8,601 nucleotides of DNA, taken from the NCBI GenBank assembly GCA_001797935.1, contig MGQT01000113.1, forward strand, positions 545-9,145. The letters run 5' to 3'. The notes below the pieces were generated by a model. That model worked only from the letters and a program-made list of their open reading frames with translations, was not told the DNA's origin and did no database searches. Positions 5,973 to 8,601 of this stretch are shown here, piece after piece. Each line of letters starts with the position of its first letter. Positions within the stretch are counted from its first letter, which is position 1. Origin of the DNA: Deltaproteobacteria bacterium RBG_16_54_18 (GTDB lineage: Bacteria; Desulfobacterota; B13-G15; RBG-16-54-18). Position numbers and translations under genes: made by a program.

Positions 5973-8601
5973 ACGGATGAGTTGTACCACCTTCTCCGGT
6001 GAGATACTACCCCCGGGGGCAAAGGTGAGTATCGCTTGATTATCCTTGAGCTCAAATCGTTTGACCGAAAAGGTGCTCAACCATATCTTCAGCCTGATGA
6101 CCTCCAGGAGGTTCAACAGCGATGAAGGAAGAGGACCAAAACGGTCGCGCAGTTCCTCCGTAAGCATCGCCAACGCTTCCTCATCCGCCGCGAGGGAGAG
6201 CCGTTTGTAGAAGAGGAGGCGCTGGTTGTCGCCGGCGATATAGTCGGCGGGAATGAAGGCCTCGATGGGTATTTGAATCTCGGGCGTCACGGGTTCCGCC
6301 ACTGCTTCCCCCTTAAGCTCCCTGATGGCCTTCTCCAAGAGGCTGTTGTAAAGCTCAAAACCTACCTCGGCGATGTGCCCCGATTGGACATGCCCCAAGA
6401 GGTTCCCCGCCCCCCTGATCTCCAGATCCCGCATGGCCAGGCGGAAGCCGGACCCTAATTCGCTCAACTCCTGAATGGCCACGAGCCTTCTCATGGCCTC
6501 GCGTGAGAGCGCATGGCGGGGGGGACAGATCAAATAGGCAAAGGCGCGCTGGGTGGACCTCCCCACCCTCCCCCTGAGCTGGTAGAGGTCGGCCAGACCG
6601 AAGCGCTCCGCGTGATTGATGACGATGGTGTTGGCGTTGGGAATGTCGAGCCCCGACTCGATGATACTGGTACAGACCAGGAGGTCTATCTCCCCGGCCA
6701 CGAAGCGCATCATCACCTGCTCGAGGGCACGCTCCCGCATCTGCCCGTGGGCCACGGCAAGGCGCGCCCCGGGTACCAGCCCCTGTAAGCGGGCGGCCAT
6801 GGCGTCGATGTCCCTGACCCGGTTGTGGACGAAAAAGACCTGCCCGCCGCGATCGATCTCCGTGCGAATTGCCTCCGCGATCACCCGCTCATCGAAATTG
6901 ACGAGGTAGGTACGAATAGCCTGGCGGTTCGGGGGCGGGGTATTGATAAGGCTCAGGTCCCGAATCCCCAACAGAGACATGTGGAGGGTACGGGGAATGG
7001 GAGTGGCAGTCAAGGTGATGCAGTCCACCAGCTTCTTCATCTCTTTCAATCGTTCTTTTTGGGCAACGCCGAAGCGGTGCTCTTCATCGATAATCAAAAG
7101 CCCCAAATCACGGAACGCAACGTCGTCACGCAGCAGGCGGTGGGTCCCGATGATGATGTCGATCTTTCCCTCGCGGAGGCGTTGGAGGATCTGCCCTTGC
7201 TCGGCCCGCGTCTTAAACCTGCTCAGCCCCTCTACCGCCACGGGGTAGCCGTGCAGCCGGGCGGTAAAGGTCAGATAGTGCTGCTGGGCCAGGACGGTGG
7301 TGGGGACGAGCACGGCCACCTGCTTTCCGTCCAGGGCGGCCTTGAAGGCGGCCCTGATGGCCACCTCGGTCTTCCCGTAGCCCACGTCCCCGCAGATCAA
7401 CCGGTCCGTCGGCCGCGGCTCCTCCATGTCCGCCATCACCTGCTCGATGGCCTTCTCCTGATCGGGGGTCTCTTCATAGGCAAAGGCCGCCTCAAATTCT
7501 TTAAAGTAGGCATCGGGGGGTGTATAGGAGAACCCCTGGAACGCCTTGCGGACGGCATAGATCTCCAGGAGCTCTCTGGCCGCCTCCTCGACTGCGCGTT
7601 TGACCCGTTTTTTGGTCTTTACCCATGCCGTCCCCCCCAACCGATCGAGCTCGGGCGCGCCCTCGCCTGCCCCGATATATTTATGCACCATATTGAATCT
7701 GTCCACCGGGACATAGAGCTTGTCCCCTCCCGCATATTCTATGAGGAGGTAATCGTTCTCCACCACCGCCCTGGCCAAACCGGAGCCGGTGGCGGCCTCC
7801 AATCTAACCAACCCGCGGTAGAGCCCTATCCCGTAGTCCACGTGGACGACATGCTCTCCCTGCCTGAGGTCCTCAAAGGTGGAAAAGGGGGTGGTCTGGG
7901 CCCGCCTGCCGTGGCCGACCCTCCTCTTGAGGCCGAATATCTCCTCCTCAGTCACCACCGCCAGCTGCTCGCCAGGAAGGCGAAAACCGGCCTTGAGGTC
8001 CCCAATCACTACGGCGAGACTGCCGCGCCTGGTGAGGGGATGGGAAGGAAAGGCGGGTTCTACCGATGCCGTCAACCCGAAATCTGCGAGCAGCTCCACG
8101 AGCCTTTTCCCTTGGCCCGGATTCTGGACCGTGATATAGACCGCCCACCCCTGTTTGAGTTGCCCGGCGACCTCTTCAATCAAGAACCGCAACCCCTCTT
8201 TCTTGATCCCCTGCGAGACCTCCTCGTTGGAGGCGGCCCGGAGGGTAATCTGCAGGGGGCGGGCGCCCTGCGAAGGGACCGATTGCCACCCCCCTATGAC
8301 GACCCGCGGCCTCGCCTGAAACATGGCCGTTACGGTGGCAGGAGAAAAATAGCGTTCCTCCCCCCCGACCCGTTGCAGCTGTTCCCAAAACGCCTCTGCC
8401 GCGTGCTCGCTCTCCGGCGCGTTGTCGAGGAGGAGCGGCGTCGTCAAGGAAAAGTAATCGAAGATCGACCCTTCACCCTCGCCGAGCAAGGGGGAGATGA
8501 CGGCCTCCGTGACCGGCGTCGCCGACTGTTGCGTCTCTATATCAAAGGCGCGGATAGATTCCACCCGATCGCCGAAGAACTCGATCCTGAGGGGGTCGTC
8601 C
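5856..8601 (-). CDS. mfd: Transcription-repair coupling factor Mfd (5' end outside window)
   Basis: Mfd binds RNA polymerase stalled at DNA damage, pushes it off by ATP-driven translocation and recruits UvrA. The frame stays open to the window edge: upstream of the in-frame GTG at 8564 it reads PLRIEFFGDRVESIRAFD, a known Mfd/UvrB-like segment, so that GTG is internal and roughly the first 200 residues are missing. Counting from 8564: the RNA polymerase-interacting domain starts near 234 (GEHVVHVDYGIGLYRGL); Walker A is GDVGYGKT (392-399); the DExH box is DEEHRFG (493-499); TATPIPRT is at 519-526; helicase motif VI is QLRGRVGRS (662-670); the translocation motif region is SGFRLAMRDLEIRGAGNLLG (705-724); the C-terminal D7 domain starts near 762. 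All motifs are intact. It heads the minus-strand cluster, and the last ~117 bases are duplicated at 4816-4932. The gap to mobA is 67 bp. Confidence 0.97.
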   Translation of the reverse strand, partial: DDPLRIEFFGDRVESIRAFDIETQQSATPVTEAVISPLLGEGEGSIFDYFSLTTPLLLDNAPESEHAAEAFWEQLQRVGGEERYFSPATVTAMFQARPRVVIGGWQSVPSQGARPLQITLRAASNEEVSQGIKKEGLRFLIEEVAGQLKQGWAVYITVQNPGQGKRLVELLADFGLTASVEPAFPSHPLTRRGSLAVVIGDLKAGFRLPGEQLAVVTEEEIFGLKRRVGHGRRAQTTPFSTFEDLRQGEHVVHVDYGIGLYRGLVRLEAATGSGLARAVVENDYLLIEYAGGDKLYVPVDRFNMVHKYIGAGEGAPELDRLGGTAWVKTKKRVKRAVEEAARELLEIYAVRKAFQGFSYTPPDAYFKEFEAAFAYEETPDQEKAIEQVMADMEEPRPTDRLICGDVGYGKTEVAIRAAFKAALDGKQVAVLVPTTVLAQQHYLTFTARLHGYPVAVEGLSRFKTRAEQGQILQRLREGKIDIIIGTHRLLRDDVAFRDLGLLIIDEEHRFGVAQKERLKEMKKLVDCITLTATPIPRTLHMSLLGIRDLSLINTPPPNRQAIRTYLVNFDERVIAEAIRTEIDRGGQVFFVHNRVRDIDAMAARLQGLVPGARLAVAHGQMRERALEQVMMRFVAGEIDLLVCTSIIESGLDIPNANTIVINHAERFGLADLYQLRGRVGRSTQRAFAYLICPPRHALSREAMRRLVAIQELSELGSGFRLAMRDLEIRGAGNLLGHVQSGHIAEVGFELYNSLLEKAIRELKGEAVAEPVTPEIQIPIEAFIPADYIAGDNQRLLFYKRLSLAADEEALAMLTEELRDRFGPLPSSLLNLLEVIRLKIWLSTFSVKRFELKDNQAILTFAPGGSISPEKVVQLIRGEGDKYRVTPDMRLIYTPATKDWKEVLAETRNIVQRLV

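Noticed and set aside
4816..5981. The repeated mfd tail as a transposon or insertion sequence
   Set aside because: No transposase, terminal inverted repeats or target-site duplication is visible; the repeat ends at the mfd stop codon and consists of gene sequence.
6273..7248. Several plus-strand frames of 60-100 codons opposite mfd
   Set aside because: They are antisense shadows of a long, intact and well recognised gene; none has a recognisable domain.
8562..8564. GTG at 8564 as the mfd start
   Set aside because: The frame remains open upstream to the window edge and encodes the conserved segment PLRIEFFGDR, so this GTG is an internal valine codon.

Overview
The window looks like chromosomal DNA from a Gram-negative bacterium. 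The signs are a SurA-type periplasmic chaperone next to pdxA, a parvulin lipoprotein, a Tat-exported peptidoglycan-binding protein, and a molybdenum cofactor gene. A run of mfd, several parvulin-type peptidyl-prolyl isomerase genes and pdxA on one strand is, from memory, typical of Desulfobacterota (old Deltaproteobacteria) and some related deep lineages such as NC10. This placement is inference; no rRNA or species marker is present.

Left part, plus strand (1-844). The window opens in the last 59 codons of a radical SAM maturase of the SPASM type. After 91 bp with a plausible promoter and a strong ribosome binding site comes a 190-residue protein with three parts: a twin-arginine signal, a block of 20 cysteines in which all 19 Cys-to-Cys steps begin Cys-x-Pro, and a C-terminal peptidoglycan-binding domain. 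The pair resembles a ribosomally made, post-translationally modified peptide system in which the substrate is a wall-anchored exported protein. This is the most novel part of the window.

Right part, minus strand (8601 down to 891). In transcription order the genes are mfd (5' end outside the window), mobA, a membrane-anchored parvulin, a parvulin lipoprotein, surA and pdxA. Spacing is tight from the anchored parvulin onward (4-bp overlap, then gaps of 14 and 30 bp), so this part is probably one operon. The parvulins fold or chaperone envelope proteins, PdxA serves vitamin B6 synthesis, Mfd couples stalled RNA polymerase to excision repair, and MobA makes the guanylylated molybdopterin cofactor.

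The mfd-parvulin junction is disturbed. A second copy of the last ~125 bp of mfd, including its stop codon, lies 18 bp upstream of the first parvulin start. mobA and about 300 bp of poorly explained sequence lie between this orphan tail and the intact mfd end. This suggests that mfd originally ran straight into the parvulin genes and that a roughly 1.04-kb segment carrying mobA was inserted with duplication or replacement of the mfd 3' end. The two groups converge with a 46-bp gap (845-890) that shows no clear terminator.
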